A DNA stretch of 64,000 nucleotides. Source: Yersinia alsatica. Its GTDB lineage: Bacteria > Pseudomonadota > Gammaproteobacteria > Enterobacterales > Enterobacteriaceae. Where the stretch lies: assembly GCF_902170305.1 (NCBI RefSeq), contig NZ_CABHWW010000024.1, forward strand, positions 62,001 through 126,000. The letters run 5' to 3'. Of this stretch, positions 53,801-63,244 are shown piece by piece. How positions within the stretch are numbered: the stretch's first letter is position 1; every line of letters starts with the position of its first letter. Below the pieces are notes generated by a model. That model worked only from the letters and a program-made list of their open reading frames with translations. It was not told the origin of the DNA and did no database searches. The position numbers were made by a program, and so were the translations under genes.

Positions 53801-54505
53801 GCCGGTGTGTCTCAAACCTCTGAATTGACACTATTACAGCAGCAGTCAGAGCAACTACTGGCACAGTTAAAAGCCAATACATTGCGTCAAGGTGAATTAC
53901 GCAATCAGCTAGAGAGCGACGCCGTTCGTCGTAGCAATCAGCACGCGCTGTTTGAGCAAATTGAACGTAGCCAACAACAATATGATGATTGGAGCTATCT
54001 CAATCACTTAATTGGCTCCAAAGAAGGCGATAAATTCCGCAAGTTCGCGCAGGGTCTAACACTCGACCATTTGGTCTATCTGGCAAATAACCAGCTTAGT
54101 CGTTTGCATGGCCGCTATCAGCTGCAACGAAAAACCAGTGATGCACTAGAGCTGCAAGTAGTGGATACCTGGCAGGCAGATGCTATACGTGATACCCGCA
54201 CACTATCTGGGGGAGAGAGCTTTTTGGTCAGTTTGGCCTTAGCTCTGGCACTATCAGATTTGGTCAGCCATAAAACCAGTATTGACTCACTGTTCCTTGA
54301 TGAAGGTTTTGGTACGTTGGATGCTGAGACACTGGATACCGCACTGGATGCTCTGGATAGCCTGAATGCGTCGGGCAAAACCATCGGGGTTATTAGCCAT
54401 GTTGAGGCAATGAAAGACCGAATCCCAGTGCAAATTAAAGTGAAAAAAATCAACGGGTTGGGTGTTAGCCGCCTGGATAATATTTTTAGGGTAAATCAAG
54501 ACTAA
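50816..54505 (+). CDS. sbcC: Exonuclease subunit SbcC
   Basis: SbcC is the SMC/Rad50-like ATPase partner of SbcD. The 1229 residues show the Walker [10 protein letters not shown] near residue 37, two very long coiled-coil arms, the zinc hook CPLCG with Cys600 and Cys603 near the middle, the signature [19 protein letters not shown] and Walker [13 protein letters not shown] near the C-terminus. The arms are conspicuously glutamine-rich, with many runs of two or three Gln. The length is well above that of E. coli SbcC (1048). Confidence 0.97.
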   Translation: MRILSLRLKNINSLQGEWKIDFTAEPFASNGLFAITGPTGAGKTTLLDAICLALYHQTPRLNVTPSQNELMTRHTAESLAEVEFEVKGTRYRAFWSQRRAKNSPEGNLQAPKVELALCEDGKILADKVRDKLDMVAAITGLDFGRFTKSMMLSQGQFAAFLNADANDRAELLEELTGTDIYGRLSEHVFEQHKQAKISLDALHQRASGIELLNEEQRLAVAQQIDALGEQEKQLISEQQTNQKQINWLVGWQQQQKNLLEFQQQQKLIEQEYQQAQPELQRLARSEPAEKLRPLLRECSRSQQDLQQIQLRVTTLAQQRQQLQAQLTPLAEALEQANLARQQQATKQHEQETLIEQKVVPLDNLITQQQHLLAQLATQLQQLRGKEQQSKQQLELNERQLQQTHQRLQQLAEYAHINAHHQHWEKNLPLWREQFRQLHIQQQQSVESEQQLQQLVTLLNNLQQQTATLNEQDKQQQAALVQANLQAGSIQQQLSALEQLHPSAQLRHQLSELQQQRAVRQQLAALSPLAQQVQTQHDKQQQQLISQQQQLKQLEQQLAEKRQRYKQQKQHLTDLEALLDREKQIVRLEAERAKLQPGDACPLCGAVDHPAITEYQAVKPSETMVRVEELRLQVEQLFTAGTELRTQVGNTQQQQLRLEQELQQSQQQLADYHQRWQTLTKPLALTLALNDVAALTIWLEQQEQSEQFCQQKLAEYEQLNQQHQQAKDMLAQAEQLQQKHQQQLSLVLQRQQDTQQSHQQLLAQHQRQQDELVKMRQSFSDALAAVSLSIPETSQQESWLAQREAENQRWHQYQQEQQQLELGQKALVTQIENERRHLQEYVDQLSALSLQHQQAEILLQQYNQHRHALFGDDNVTEARQRLRQQQQQVELAQQNAATALQQAQSQLHLISGELAGLEQQQQQNQQRAATAQTELQQALANSEFIDEAALTAALLSEEERQRLQQWQQQLSERQQQANIRLQQANEALEQYLQACPAGVSQTSELTLLQQQSEQLLAQLKANTLRQGELRNQLESDAVRRSNQHALFEQIERSQQQYDDWSYLNHLIGSKEGDKFRKFAQGLTLDHLVYLANNQLSRLHGRYQLQRKTSDALELQVVDTWQADAIRDTRTLSGGESFLVSLALALALSDLVSHKTSIDSLFLDEGFGTLDAETLDTALDALDSLNASGKTIGVISHVEAMKDRIPVQIKVKKINGLGVSRLDNIFRVNQD

Positions 54506-54555
54506 GCTAATACAGCTCGCCCTTGTTACCGCCTCAAGACCGCAGGACAAAGATA
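54506..54555. other. Short spacer after sbcC
   Basis: Fifty bases between the sbcC stop and the first ERIC unit; no terminator is seen, so an sbcC message probably runs into the ERIC array. Confidence 0.4.
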
Positions 54556-54679
54556 AGTCCCAAAACCATTGAGGCCACAGCCAGGCAGCAAACGAACGCA
54601 TCCCGATGAGCTTACTCAAGTCAGTGATTCGGGTAAGTGGGCCTAGCTAACACCATCGTGCTCTCAAAATGCAGGGTAA
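54556..54679. repeat. ERIC element, array copy 1
   Basis: First unit of a head-to-tail array with a period of about 128 bases. The core ATCCCGATGAGCTTACTCAA and AGTGATTCGGGTAAGTGGG match ERIC; the right end is GCAGGGTAA. The left end is diverged (AGTCCC instead of TTACCC). Its right arm carries CACCATCGTGCTCTC, shared with copy 3. Confidence 0.85.
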
Positions 54680-54683
54680 GAAA

Positions 54684-54807
54684 TTACCCAAAGCCATTGG
54701 CGTTACAGCTAGGCAGCAAACGAACAAATCCCGATAAACTTACTCAAGTCAGTGATTCAGGTGAGTGGGCCTAGCCAACACTCTCGGGTTCTCAAAACGC
54801 AGGGTAA
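54684..54807. repeat. ERIC element, array copy 2
   Basis: A 124-base unit from TTACCC to GGGTAA. Its right arm reads CACTCTCGGGTTCTC, shared with copy 4 but not with copies 1 and 3. Four bases separate it from copy 1. Confidence 0.88.
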
Positions 54808-54812
54808 ATAAA

Positions 54813-54936
54813 TTACCCAAAGTCATTGGCGTTACAGCTAGGCAGCAAACGAACGCATCCCGATGAGCTTACTCAAGTCAGTGATTCGGGTGAGTGGGCC
54901 TAGCTAACACCATCGTGCTCTCAAAACGCAGGGTAA
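54813..54936. repeat. ERIC element, array copy 3
   Basis: A 124-base unit from TTACCC to GGGTAA, with the CACCATCGTGCTCTC right arm of copy 1. Confidence 0.88.
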
Positions 54937-54940
54937 GAAA

Positions 54941-55064
54941 CTACCCAAAGTCATTCAGGCCACAGCCAGGCAGCAAACGAACGCATCCCGATGAACTTAC
55001 TCAAGTCAGTGATTCGGGTAAGTGGGCCTAGCCAACACTCTCGGGCTCTCAAAACGAAGGGTAA
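54941..55064. repeat. ERIC element, array copy 4
   Basis: A 124-base unit from CTACCC to GGGTAA, with the CACTCTCGGGCTCTC right arm of copy 2 and a left arm (CAGGCCACAGCCAGG) like copy 1. Confidence 0.88.
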
Positions 55065-55068
55065 GAAA

Positions 55069-55176
<108 letters not shown>

Positions 55177-55193
<17 letters not shown>

Positions 55194-56097
55194 TTGCAGG
55201 CCATAGCCAGGCGGCGCCACGCACCCCACTCGAATCCCCATGCAATGCTTTACGGATTGGCGTTTCGCACTCACCACCAAAGACCCAAGGGCTGATTAAC
55301 CTCGGTAATGTTTTATACAATCGGTCGACATTACTCATCCCTCCGCCCAATACCACCACATCAGGATCAAACAGATTTATTACATGGGCCAGTGATTTTG
55401 CCAACCGCTGTTCATAATTGCTAATAGCTTGTTCAGCTACCGCATCACCTTGCTCAACCAAGGTTATAATTTCATGACCTTTAAGAGGTTTACCACTCAG
55501 GCGGAAGTAATCGGTGGCGAAGCCAGTGCCGGAAACGAAGGTTTCAATACAGCCTTTTTTACCGCAATAACAAGCAACTTCTTGCTGATACTGCCGCTCT
55601 TCATCATTTTGCCACGGTAACGGATTATGCCCCCACTCACCGGCGATGCCGTTACCACCAGCATGTACGCGCCCATCAATAGCAATACCAGACCCACAGC
55701 CGGTGCCAATAATAGCCGCAAACACCAGATGTTTTCCGGCTCCGGCACCATCGGTGGCCTCCGATACAGCCAAACAGTTAGCATCATTTGCCAGACGCAC
55801 CGGACGAGAGAGTAACTCTGACAAATCTTTATCTAGCACCTGACCATTCAACCATACAGAATTGGCATTTTTTACCTTGCCGGTAAAAGGAGAAAGCGTG
55901 CCTGGAATCCCGACACCAACACTGCCCTGCTCCCCAATGGCTTGTTCAGCATCCATAACCAAATCCGCAATCGCCAGTAAAGTTTGTTGATAATCATGGC
56001 GCGGAGTATCGACCCGCTTGCGGAAAAGCTCTGTCCCGTCATTAGCTAAAGCAATGACTTCAATTTTGGTGCCACCTAAATCTATACCAATGCGCAT
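55177..56097 (-). CDS. mak: Fructokinase Mak (ROK family)
   Basis: Mak (YajF) is a ROK-family sugar kinase that phosphorylates fructose, and also mannose, with ATP. The 306 residues show [15 protein letters not shown], the ROK signature with the zinc ligands in GEWGHNPL and [12 protein letters not shown], and the [13 protein letters not shown] block. After [10 protein letters not shown], where E. coli Mak ends almost at once, this protein reads AITLRP; the last five residues and stop lie inside ERIC copy 5. It is divergent from rdgC. Confidence 0.95.
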
Positions 56098-56444
56098 AGC
56101 GCCTCACCTCATTGACAGGGTTGATCTCTGTTTTATAGACAGAAAATTTATCGGCAAATATATTTTTGACAGAAGATTCTATCAATTAGGGTTTTTGGCA
56201 CTAATACAAATCCTCTCACTCAGTTTGGACAATACCTCGCTGCGACACAATCTTTGTCACCCGCATTTTTGCATTCTGTGGCGTTTGAATCTCTTCAGAT
56301 AGCAATAATGTTCAATGAATTGCTAGCTGGCTCCCTTTTTTTCTTATTCTTTTTACTAGGGGCCGACGCCTCAATTCGTTATCATGCCGCCCTGCGTTTG
56401 ATTAACTCGCGCGCTCCAGGCGCGCCCGAGTCAGGGATAACACT
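56098..56444. promoter_or_regulatory. mak-rdgC divergent intergenic region
   Basis: These 347 bases separate divergent genes and should hold both promoters. A TTGACA at 56166-56171 has no convincing -10 partner. A GC-rich inverted repeat (CTCGCGCGC / GCGCGCCCGAG, about 56406-56430) lies just ahead of rdgC. No gene is seen. Confidence 0.4.
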
Positions 56445-57356
56445 ATGCTGTGGTTTAAGAATTTAATGGTTTACCGTTTGAGCCGGGAAGTTTCACTGTC
56501 TGCGGACGAAATGGAAAAACAGTTAAGCGCCCTGAGCTTCACGCCATGCGGCAGTCAGGATATGGCTAAAACCGGTTGGGTATCACCGATGGGGTCACAC
56601 AGCGATGCATTAACTCATACGGTTAATGGTCAAATCGTCATTTGTGCGCGCAAAGAAGAGAAAATCTTGCCATCACCAGTGATTAAGCAAGAATTGCAGG
56701 CAAAAATTGAACGGCTGGAAGGTGAACAACATCGCAAGCTGAAAAAAACTGAAAAAGACTCATTAAAAGATGAAGTTCTGCACAGTTTATTGCCACGGGC
56801 ATTCAGTCGCTTTAATCAGACATTCTTGTGGATTGATACTGTCAACGACCTAATTATGGTCGATGCAGCCAGTGCCAAACGGGCCGAAGATACTTTGGCT
56901 TTACTGCGTAAAAGCTTGGGTTCATTGCCAGTTGTGCCGCTGACATTAGAAAATCCTATCGAGCTGACCCTGACCGAGTGGGTACGCAGCAAAGAATTGC
57001 CTGCAGGTTTTACCTTAATGGATGAAGCTGAATTAAAGGCCATTCTGGAAGAGGGCGGCGTGATCCGCTGTAAGAAGCAGGATCTGTTCAGCGATGAAAT
57101 TGCAGTGCACATTGAAGCCGGTAAGTTGGTCACCAAATTAGCGCTGGATTGGCAAGAGCGCATCCAATTAGTGCTGTCCGATGATGGCTCACTGAAACGC
57201 CTGAAATTCTCAGACACTCTGCGTGAACAGAATGAAGATATTGATCGGGAAGATTTTGCTCAGCGCTTTGATGCCGATTTTATTCTGATGACCAGTGAAT
57301 TGGCCGCTCTGATTAAAAACCTGATTGAAGCCTTAGGTGGCGAAGCGCAGCATTAA
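56445..57356 (+). CDS. rdgC: Recombination-associated protein RdgC
   Basis: RdgC is a ring-shaped, nonspecific DNA-binding protein that limits RecA activity; in some bacteria it aids pilin variation. The 303 residues start [15 protein letters not shown] and include KTGWVSPMG and [16 protein letters not shown], all family features. The gene order mak-rdgC-ppnP-aroL follows E. coli. Confidence 0.96.
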   Translation: MLWFKNLMVYRLSREVSLSADEMEKQLSALSFTPCGSQDMAKTGWVSPMGSHSDALTHTVNGQIVICARKEEKILPSPVIKQELQAKIERLEGEQHRKLKKTEKDSLKDEVLHSLLPRAFSRFNQTFLWIDTVNDLIMVDAASAKRAEDTLALLRKSLGSLPVVPLTLENPIELTLTEWVRSKELPAGFTLMDEAELKAILEEGGVIRCKKQDLFSDEIAVHIEAGKLVTKLALDWQERIQLVLSDDGSLKRLKFSDTLREQNEDIDREDFAQRFDADFILMTSELAALIKNLIEALGGEAQH

Positions 57357-57382
57357 CACACTGTCGCTTAAAGAGATATATC

Positions 57383-57405
57383 GCCCTCTCTGGCATGGAG
57401 AGGGC
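57383..57405. terminator. Hairpin between rdgC and ppnP
   Basis: GCCCTCTC and GAGAGGGC form a perfect stem around TGGCATG between convergent genes. Neither strand has a good U-tail, so termination is uncertain. Confidence 0.5.
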
Positions 57406-57422
57406 AAAATTCAAGGAAGCAA

Positions 57423-57710
57423 TTAGCTCAAATATTTACACAAATACGAAGATGCCTCAGCAACTTGCAGGTTAAATTCACTTTCCCCAGGGATGTAGAA
57501 AGTTTCGCCTGGCTTAAAGACTTCCCAACCTGATGAACCAGGAATCAGTACTTTTAGGCTACCGGTGATCACTGTCATCTCTTCCGCTTTAGCCGTACTG
57601 AATGTGTACTCGCCCTTTTCCATCACCCCAACGCTAGCTTGCCCAATGCTGTCACTGTCAAAACCAATAGATTTCACTTTCCCGGTAAAATACTCATTAA
57701 ATTTCAGCAT
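57423..57710 (-). CDS. ppnP: Pyrimidine/purine nucleoside phosphorylase PpnP
   Basis: PpnP (YaiE) is a small cupin that phosphorolyses many nucleosides. The 95-residue protein matches the family from [17 protein letters not shown] to the end YLCKYLS, with [15 protein letters not shown] as the cupin core. It is convergent with rdgC. Confidence 0.95.
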   Translation of the reverse strand: MLKFNEYFTGKVKSIGFDSDSIGQASVGVMEKGEYTFSTAKAEEMTVITGSLKVLIPGSSGWEVFKPGETFYIPGESEFNLQVAEASSYLCKYLS

Positions 57711-57962
57711 AGTTTTTGCACCCGCGTCTTAATCAAGATTGAGCTTTCATATTAGAGTCACTGTAAACGCTCTGTCACTGATTATTATGGTGAATTGGGA
57801 TCATAACCGGATTCACCGGTAAAGTTGCCGAGAAAGCGTACGATTTTCAGGCAACGGACAGATTTCTCAACCCAGAAAAGAGACTATTCGGGTAAAACCA
57901 TCAATAGCAAACACCTTCACAACACAGGTGAAGGTTCATGGGCAAGAAGCGAATAAGGGGAA

Positions 57963-58079
57963 TTAGAGGTTACGTAAAATATACAGCGCCAGCGACGTTT
58001 CAAAAACCACAATCAAAATTGACCAGAAAGCAGGCATAAAATTGGTGTGTTGGTGGATAAATAATTTGAAGGTTTTCAT
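57963..58079 (-). CDS. Small membrane peptide, 38 residues
   Basis: An unannotated small reading frame. It begins MKTFKLFIHQHTNFMPAF and has one predicted span, WSILIVVFETSLALYIL, ending RNL. The ATG at 58079 is preceded by AAGGCGGG at workable spacing. The layout of a charged/His N-terminus, a single span and a short basic C-terminus is common to small enterobacterial membrane proteins. I cannot assign a family. It lies alone between ppnP and aroL with palindrome ACGTAAATGATTTACGT (58121-58137) just upstream, which may be a regulator site. Confidence 0.55.
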   Translation of the reverse strand: MKTFKLFIHQHTNFMPAFWSILIVVFETSLALYILRNL

Positions 58080-58230
58080 CGGCCCGCCTTAAATGGCCTT
58101 GCCTTGAGGGGCATGAGTCAACGTAAATGATTTACGTCAAAATGATTACGTAGGTTATCATTATACGCTTCGTACAATTATCGGGCAATCAGATGGGCTA
58201 ATGATTCATCCTACAAATAGAAACACCCCG

Positions 58231-58755
58231 CTACTTCACTTTCTCATCAGATAAAATCTGCAAAATATGTTCAACCACCTCTTCTGGTGACTGAGTTGCA
58301 TCCAATACATGGTGAGCAACCTCTTGATATAACGCCTCTCGGCTCGCCAACACGTCCAGCATTTCCTCAACAATAGGTTTGCCAGTAAGGCTTGGCCGCT
58401 GGGCATCTTCTGGATCTTCTGCTAACCGCCCAGCCAGCACATTGGCAGAGGCCCGCAGATAAATAACCAGCCCATGATTGCGCATAAAAATACGATTATC
58501 TTGAGACAATACTGCGCCACCACCGGTTGCAACCACAGTTTTAGCGGCAGTTACGGTCTGTAGGGCCATACTTTCCCGCAAGCGAAAACCATCCCATCCC
58601 TCACGGGCGACAAGCTCAGCAACACTGGACTGCAAGGTTTGCTGCATAAATAGGTCGGTATCAATAAACCGATACCTCAACGCTTGCGCCAACGCTTTCC
58701 CTATTGTTGTCTTACCCGCACCGCGCGCACCTACCATGAAGATAGTCTGTGTCAT
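58231..58755 (-). CDS. aroL: Shikimate kinase II
   Basis: AroL phosphorylates shikimate at the 3-hydroxyl in aromatic amino acid synthesis. From ATG 58755 the protein has 174 residues, as in E. coli. It shows the Walker [10 protein letters not shown] (residues 9-17), the shikimate-binding DTD, FRLRES and GGGAVL, and the lid [14 protein letters not shown] lies about ten bases upstream; readings 21 codons longer are not supported. A TyrR-box-like sequence lies upstream. Confidence 0.95.
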   Translation of the reverse strand: MTQTIFMVGARGAGKTTIGKALAQALRYRFIDTDLFMQQTLQSSVAELVAREGWDGFRLRESMALQTVTAAKTVVATGGGAVLSQDNRIFMRNHGLVIYLRASANVLAGRLAEDPEDAQRPSLTGKPIVEEMLDVLASREALYQEVAHHVLDATQSPEEVVEHILQILSDEKVK

Positions 58756-58889
58756 TACTTGAAAGTCCTTTCGCATCAACTTCTGAGGATAAATTCTCGC
58801 CATCAAGAAACCGGCCACCCTTGTTGACCGGTTAAACAGGATTAACTTCCAGCTCCAGGCTGTAGATGCAAATCATACCTATAATTGAG

Positions 58890-58929
58890 AGTAGTGCAAA
58901 CTTTACAGTTATGTAAAATTAACTATACA
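58890..58929. promoter_or_regulatory. TyrR-box-like sites upstream of aroL
   Basis: TGTAAA-N6-TATACA at 58912-58929 matches the TyrR box TGTAAA-N6-TTTACA at 11 of 12 fixed positions. A weaker partner, AGTAGT-N6-TTTACA, lies at 58890-58907, so centres are 22 bases apart. TyrR represses aroL in E. coli through adjacent strong and weak boxes. Confidence 0.55.
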
Positions 58930-58997
58930 CCAAGTATGAATGATATTGCATCACCATCCGACTCACGGCATTAATCAGTATCGATTGATAACCCTAA

Positions 58998-61139
58998 TTA
59001 GAAATCGACACTAGCCCGCAGAACAAACTGTCGAGGTTCTCCAACAGCAACCCGTAAATTGCCACCACTAGAAGGATAATAGGTTTTATCAAAGATATTT
59101 TTCACATTGAGCTGCCATTTTACCCGATAATTATTAATGGGTAATGAATATGAGATGAAAGCATCAGCTACGGTGTAATCATCTAAGGTAAAACTATTAG
59201 CAGCATCACCCGCACGCCGCCCGACATATCGTGCACCAGCGCCAACGCGCAAATCATCACCGCCCTGCCACCCCGTAGAGCCCAATGCCTGCGCCAGGAA
59301 TAATGATGCGCTATTTCGGGCGACATTAGCCATTTGATTACCTTTATTATCAGGATCTTCCGTCACTCTGGCATCGGTATAAGCATAGGTCGCTATTGCA
59401 CTTAAGCTGTCAGTCAATTGCCCAGCCACATCAAATTCTACCCCTTGCGAACGTACTCGACCCGCAGTTCGAGTCACGGTTTCACCGTTAACTAACTCAT
59501 TCACCATGACATTACGCTTAGCAATATCAAACAGTGCCAGTGTGCCGGTAACCCCATTGACTAACTCGACCTTACTACCCATTTCCCAAGATTGCCCCTG
59601 TTCCGGTGGCAATGAATCTATCTGTGTGGCGATAGAGGAATTAGGTTTGAAGGACTCACTGTAGCTGGCGTAAAGAGAGACTTCTGGCGTCAGTTTATAA
59701 ACCACGCCAGTTCGTGGAATCAATTTGCTGTCAGAGCTATCGGTATTAGTGATGAAAGGCCGGCCTTTACCCGCGAAAACATCAAAATGATCGTAACGTA
59801 AACCTGCCAGTACAATCCATTTATCCGTCAACTCAACAGAATCTTGCATAAACCAGCCATAACTTTTCAGGTTTTCGCGCTGGTCGCTGTCTTTGGCACT
59901 GACTGCGGTCGAGGTTGGCATCAAACCGTATATCGGATGGTAGATATTGAAATTTGAGTTCTTTTTACCACGAATCATATCGCCACGATATGTACGGTTA
60001 TCTTCATAATCGAAACCAAACAGCATCTGATGGCCCATTCCTGCCAAATCAAGGTCGCCATTCAGTGTCATCTGCACCGCCTGGGCCCGGCTAACAGCAC
60101 TGGCTGTCGAGTCAGCCTGTCGACTCAATACGCCGGTAATGGGATCAAGTAACAACGCGCGGGCCTGATTATCACTATAACGATTGCGGTTGTACGCATA
60201 GGTCAGTGAGCTCTTCCAGTTATCGTTAAGTACCTGATCCACTTGCAGCGTGATATTGTCCTGATCACCCCGAGTCGCGTTATAGGGCTCATCGAAACGG
60301 CGATCTCGTGGAGTATCAACTGGCTTACCCGTGCGGCTATCAATAATTGTGCCGCGATCGAAGGGAGTGAGATACTCCATATGCTCATAAGCCAGCCGCA
60401 CAGTGGTCGTTTCACCAAACCACATAACCGAGGGCGCGACTACCGTTTGGCGGTTACGACCAAAGTTGCGCCAGTAATCGGTTTCATCATGATCAACAAT
60501 CATTCGATAAGCAAAGCCGGATTGGCCGAGCGGGCCGGTGACATCCAACTGACCGCCGCCCCCTTTAAAACTGCTGCCCCAACCTTCAATATGAGTTTGC
60601 TGCACTAGCTGTGGTTTCTTGGTAATCATGTTGATTACCCCACCCGGTTCCCCCATGCCATATAGCATCGATGCCGGGCCTTTAAGAACTTCAACCCGCT
60701 CCGTGGTTGGCGTAAAATTACGTGCCTGCGCCGAGCGAACACCATCACGCAGAATGGAACCATCGCGGTTATCACCAAATCCACGTTTTATAATGGCATC
60801 CTGAGTGCCGCCTAATGTATTCGACTGTGTAATCCCACTGACGTTATATAAGGCTTCGTCAATATTTCTAACCGCCTGATCGCGCAGTACTTGCCGTGGC
60901 ACAACATTGACTGCCTGCGGTACATTCAACAGATTGGTATTAGTGCGAGTGCCGGTCACCGAAGTTGTCGGCTGATAGCTTTGGGTATCGGCTTCGCGCT
61001 GCTGACCCACGACCACGATTTTGGTTTTTTCTTCGCTATTTTTATCTGCTGTAAGATCGTCTGCGCCATGGGCGACCGACCCCATTGCAAGCATAGGCAG
61101 GCTGTACCAGTAAGCATGCTGGCGCTTAATTATTTTCAT
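58998..61139 (-). CDS. TonB-dependent siderophore receptor
   Basis: A 713-residue outer-membrane receptor that would import a ferric siderophore with TonB energy. From ATG 61139 it has a signal peptide (ending about SVAHG), a TonB box TKIVVVG at 39-45, a plug domain with NVVPRQVLRDQAVRN and VEVLKGPASMLYGMGEPGGVINM, then a 22-strand barrel ending in SVDF with the terminal Phe. It belongs to the FhuE/FoxA/FauA-like group of siderophore receptors; the substrate (perhaps a hydroxamate) cannot be told from sequence. Its start overlaps the upstream binding-protein gene by 14 bases. Confidence 0.92.
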   Translation of the reverse strand: MKIIKRQHAYWYSLPMLAMGSVAHGADDLTADKNSEEKTKIVVVGQQREADTQSYQPTTSVTGTRTNTNLLNVPQAVNVVPRQVLRDQAVRNIDEALYNVSGITQSNTLGGTQDAIIKRGFGDNRDGSILRDGVRSAQARNFTPTTERVEVLKGPASMLYGMGEPGGVINMITKKPQLVQQTHIEGWGSSFKGGGGQLDVTGPLGQSGFAYRMIVDHDETDYWRNFGRNRQTVVAPSVMWFGETTTVRLAYEHMEYLTPFDRGTIIDSRTGKPVDTPRDRRFDEPYNATRGDQDNITLQVDQVLNDNWKSSLTYAYNRNRYSDNQARALLLDPITGVLSRQADSTASAVSRAQAVQMTLNGDLDLAGMGHQMLFGFDYEDNRTYRGDMIRGKKNSNFNIYHPIYGLMPTSTAVSAKDSDQRENLKSYGWFMQDSVELTDKWIVLAGLRYDHFDVFAGKGRPFITNTDSSDSKLIPRTGVVYKLTPEVSLYASYSESFKPNSSIATQIDSLPPEQGQSWEMGSKVELVNGVTGTLALFDIAKRNVMVNELVNGETVTRTAGRVRSQGVEFDVAGQLTDSLSAIATYAYTDARVTEDPDNKGNQMANVARNSASLFLAQALGSTGWQGGDDLRVGAGARYVGRRAGDAANSFTLDDYTVADAFISYSLPINNYRVKWQLNVKNIFDKTYYPSSGGNLRVAVGEPRQFVLRASVDF

Positions 61140-62244
61140 TCTTGAACTGACTCCAATAAATCCCTGAGAAAGGTAACGGCAAAAAATGTTGATATAATTG
61201 TTGGAATGTTTGTTGGGGATTGATGTCGGCAAAGAGCTGTGGATAAAACGCCTTGGCAAACATTTCTACTGCTACGACGTGATAAGGGCTAAGGTAAAAG
61301 TTGTGCCAAATACTGTAGGCACGCCCTTGAGCCACCGCGTCGAGGTGAGAAAGAATAGGTTGGTCTGATAACAGTTGCTGAAAGCTGCGCTGTGCTTGTT
61401 CAGCATTAACTAATGGCCCCAGCTGTAAGCTGGAAAAACGCTTGCCTGTTGGCCCCGCCATGCCAGTGGCAATATAGATATCCGGATTTGCTTGCAGCAC
61501 GTTTTCAGGATTCAGCTCACCATAAACACTGTTAATACGTGAAGCAGCAATATTATCGCCACCAGCAAAAGCAATTAGATCGCCAAGATTGCCTTTGGAG
61601 GCCGTGGTACAGCAGCTCTCCCGTCGCCCAAGGTGTAGATGCAGCATAACGGTCGGTTTTCGCCCTTGATGCTGTGCCAGGCGTTGTTGAATTAGCTGCA
61701 TATGTTGCTGATAAAAATTAATAAATTGCTCAGCACGATCCTGACGATTAAGCACTTCGCCTAATAGTTTAATACTGGGGACCGTGTGATTTAGCAAATC
61801 GATCCGCAGATCCACATAGATAACCGGAATACCCGCTTTAGTTAAACCCGCCAGTGTTCCATCATCCCCTTCAGCACGGGCAAATCGTGGCAAAATAATC
61901 AGATCGGGTTGCAACTGGATCAGTCGCTCAACGTTTATCTGACGAATATTTCCACTGCCAATTATTGGGATTTGAGCGATTTCAGGAAATTGCTGTGTAT
62001 AAAGCTGCCAGCTTTGTGCATCGAAACGCTCAAGATCTGCGGGCCAACCAATCACGCGCTGTGCTGGATTTCCAGGCTCCAATAATGCCAGCGTATATAA
62101 CATCCGGCTTTCACCCAAAATAATACGTTGTGGGTTATCCGGTACGTTGACCTGACGCCCCAGAATATCGGTAACAGTTTTTGTCAGCCCATCGAATGAG
62201 ACAATCAGCAGACAGAAAACCAATAGAGCTTGAAAATGGCGCAT
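61126..62244 (-). CDS. Periplasmic iron-siderophore-type binding protein
   Basis: A 372-residue ABC-type substrate-binding protein of the FecB/FhuD/BtuF cluster. It has a signal peptide (MRHFQALLVFCLLIVSFDG) and the core VTDILGRQVNVPDNPQRII, typical of iron-chelate binding proteins; two lobes are joined by a long helix near the middle. It overlaps the receptor gene and is probably cotranscribed behind a Fur box. No permease or ATPase gene is adjacent, so it may deliver to a transporter encoded elsewhere. The internal ESCCTT with paired cysteines is unusual. Confidence 0.87.
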   Translation of the reverse strand: MRHFQALLVFCLLIVSFDGLTKTVTDILGRQVNVPDNPQRIILGESRMLYTLALLEPGNPAQRVIGWPADLERFDAQSWQLYTQQFPEIAQIPIIGSGNIRQINVERLIQLQPDLIILPRFARAEGDDGTLAGLTKAGIPVIYVDLRIDLLNHTVPSIKLLGEVLNRQDRAEQFINFYQQHMQLIQQRLAQHQGRKPTVMLHLHLGRRESCCTTASKGNLGDLIAFAGGDNIAASRINSVYGELNPENVLQANPDIYIATGMAGPTGKRFSSLQLGPLVNAEQAQRSFQQLLSDQPILSHLDAVAQGRAYSIWHNFYLSPYHVVAVEMFAKAFYPQLFADINPQQTFQQLYQHFLPLPFSGIYWSQFKNENN

Positions 62245-62279
62245 TCACTTCACACAATCAGAAAAAAACAATCGCGCAT

Positions 62280-62292
62280 GATAATCATTATC
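62280..62292. promoter_or_regulatory. Fur box upstream of the siderophore operon
   Basis: GATAATCATTATC is a perfect 6-1-6 Fur core, 35 bases before the binding-protein start, extended by CATTGG. Iron-dependent repression of the operon is a strong inference. Confidence 0.85.
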
Positions 62293-62392
62293 ATTGGTAT
62301 TTTCAATTTAATTGGTTATGTGTTTGGATAAGTCAGAAGAATTTCTGAAAGAGGCCGCCAAGCTTGTCTGGGATAGATACTGAGCTAATAAG

Positions 62393-62416
62393 CCTCTGGT
62401 AAACCAGAGGTTATAG
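62393..62416 (-). terminator. Hairpin after the methyltransferase gene
   Basis: CCTCTGGT and ACCAGAGG form a perfect stem, 32 bases past the methyltransferase stop on the minus strand, followed by CTTATTAG; a weak U-tail. Confidence 0.6.
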
Positions 62417-62442
62417 CACAGCGAACAGAAGTGTATTGAGCC

Positions 62443-63000
62443 TTAACGAGGCTGACAAATATAGACTAATGCTGGAGGGAAATTGCGCACCACCCGTATT
62501 TTTTTCCATGTAAAATAGCGGGATAATAAGGGTTCGGAAAGGTGGCTGTATTGGAACAGGACCAAAACCCCATGGTTTGCACGTAAGCGCTGCTGGGCCT
62601 GTTGTAATATCTTGATGCTGATCTTGGTTGGGATCGACAACAGTGGTAGGCAACAAAATACGGCATCGTAATCTTGATCCAACTGCTCAGCTGACCGGAA
62701 CGCGACCTGCAAGCGCGAGTCGTTTATCTGGTGTAATGCGTGTGCGAAATGTGGCTGAATCTCATACGCCTGTAAGCGGGAGTTCTCCGACATATGTGAC
62801 AAAATACGCTTTGTCAGCACCCCATCAGCAGCACCTAACTCAGCAATATTAAGGTCTTGTCTCCAATCGACCTGATTTAACATCGCCTGACACAACCAAG
62901 GCGAAGAAGGAGCCAATGTGCCAACAGTACGGGGGGAGGCAATAAAGCGCTGCAAATAAGAGAACTGACTTTTAAAATTACGCCGGACAGTGTTTAGCAT
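62443..63000 (-). CDS. Class I SAM-dependent methyltransferase
   Basis: A 185-residue protein of the class I Rossmann methyltransferase fold. The opening FIASPRTVGTLAPSSPWLCQAML is the signature of phospholipid N-methyltransferase-like (PmtA) and rRNA-dimethylase-like proteins, followed by the SAM motif IAELGAADGVLTKRIL near residues 52-67. The start at 63000 follows GAGGAGCG. The substrate is unknown; methylation of phosphatidylethanolamine is one possibility. Confidence 0.82.
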   Translation of the reverse strand: MLNTVRRNFKSQFSYLQRFIASPRTVGTLAPSSPWLCQAMLNQVDWRQDLNIAELGAADGVLTKRILSHMSENSRLQAYEIQPHFAHALHQINDSRLQVAFRSAEQLDQDYDAVFCCLPLLSIPTKISIKILQQAQQRLRANHGVLVLFQYSHLSEPLLSRYFTWKKIRVVRNFPPALVYICQPR

Positions 63001-63244
63001 AGCCGCTCCTCGGAAACCCGGATGGACTACAATAACACCTTATATTCCTGAAGTTATCATTAAGATTGCTCTAAGAGTTAATTATTTTCGGCAGATAAAT
63101 AGAAAAAAACTGACTGTATGGATATGAACAATATTGAAATAAGCAAGCGCAATATAACAATGACGCGCTATTGTCATATTGCGCTAGTGATCAATATTAA
63201 TACTGTATCTAACTATTTCATTAATTATCACTTATTGTGACAAA
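63001..63244. other. AT-rich gap
   Basis: An AT-rich stretch of 244 bases upstream of the methyltransferase and downstream of the DUF1471 gene. No gene, terminator or motif that I would defend is seen. Confidence 0.4.

Noticed and set aside
56254-56466. Possible 70-residue membrane protein ahead of rdgC
   Set aside because: It ends inside rdgC in another frame, lacks a good ribosome binding site and its second half is GC-rich hairpin sequence.
58121-58137. Palindrome ACGTAAATGATTTACGT as a TyrR box
   Set aside because: Arms are three bases apart rather than six, so it does not fit TyrR; kept only as a possible unknown operator.
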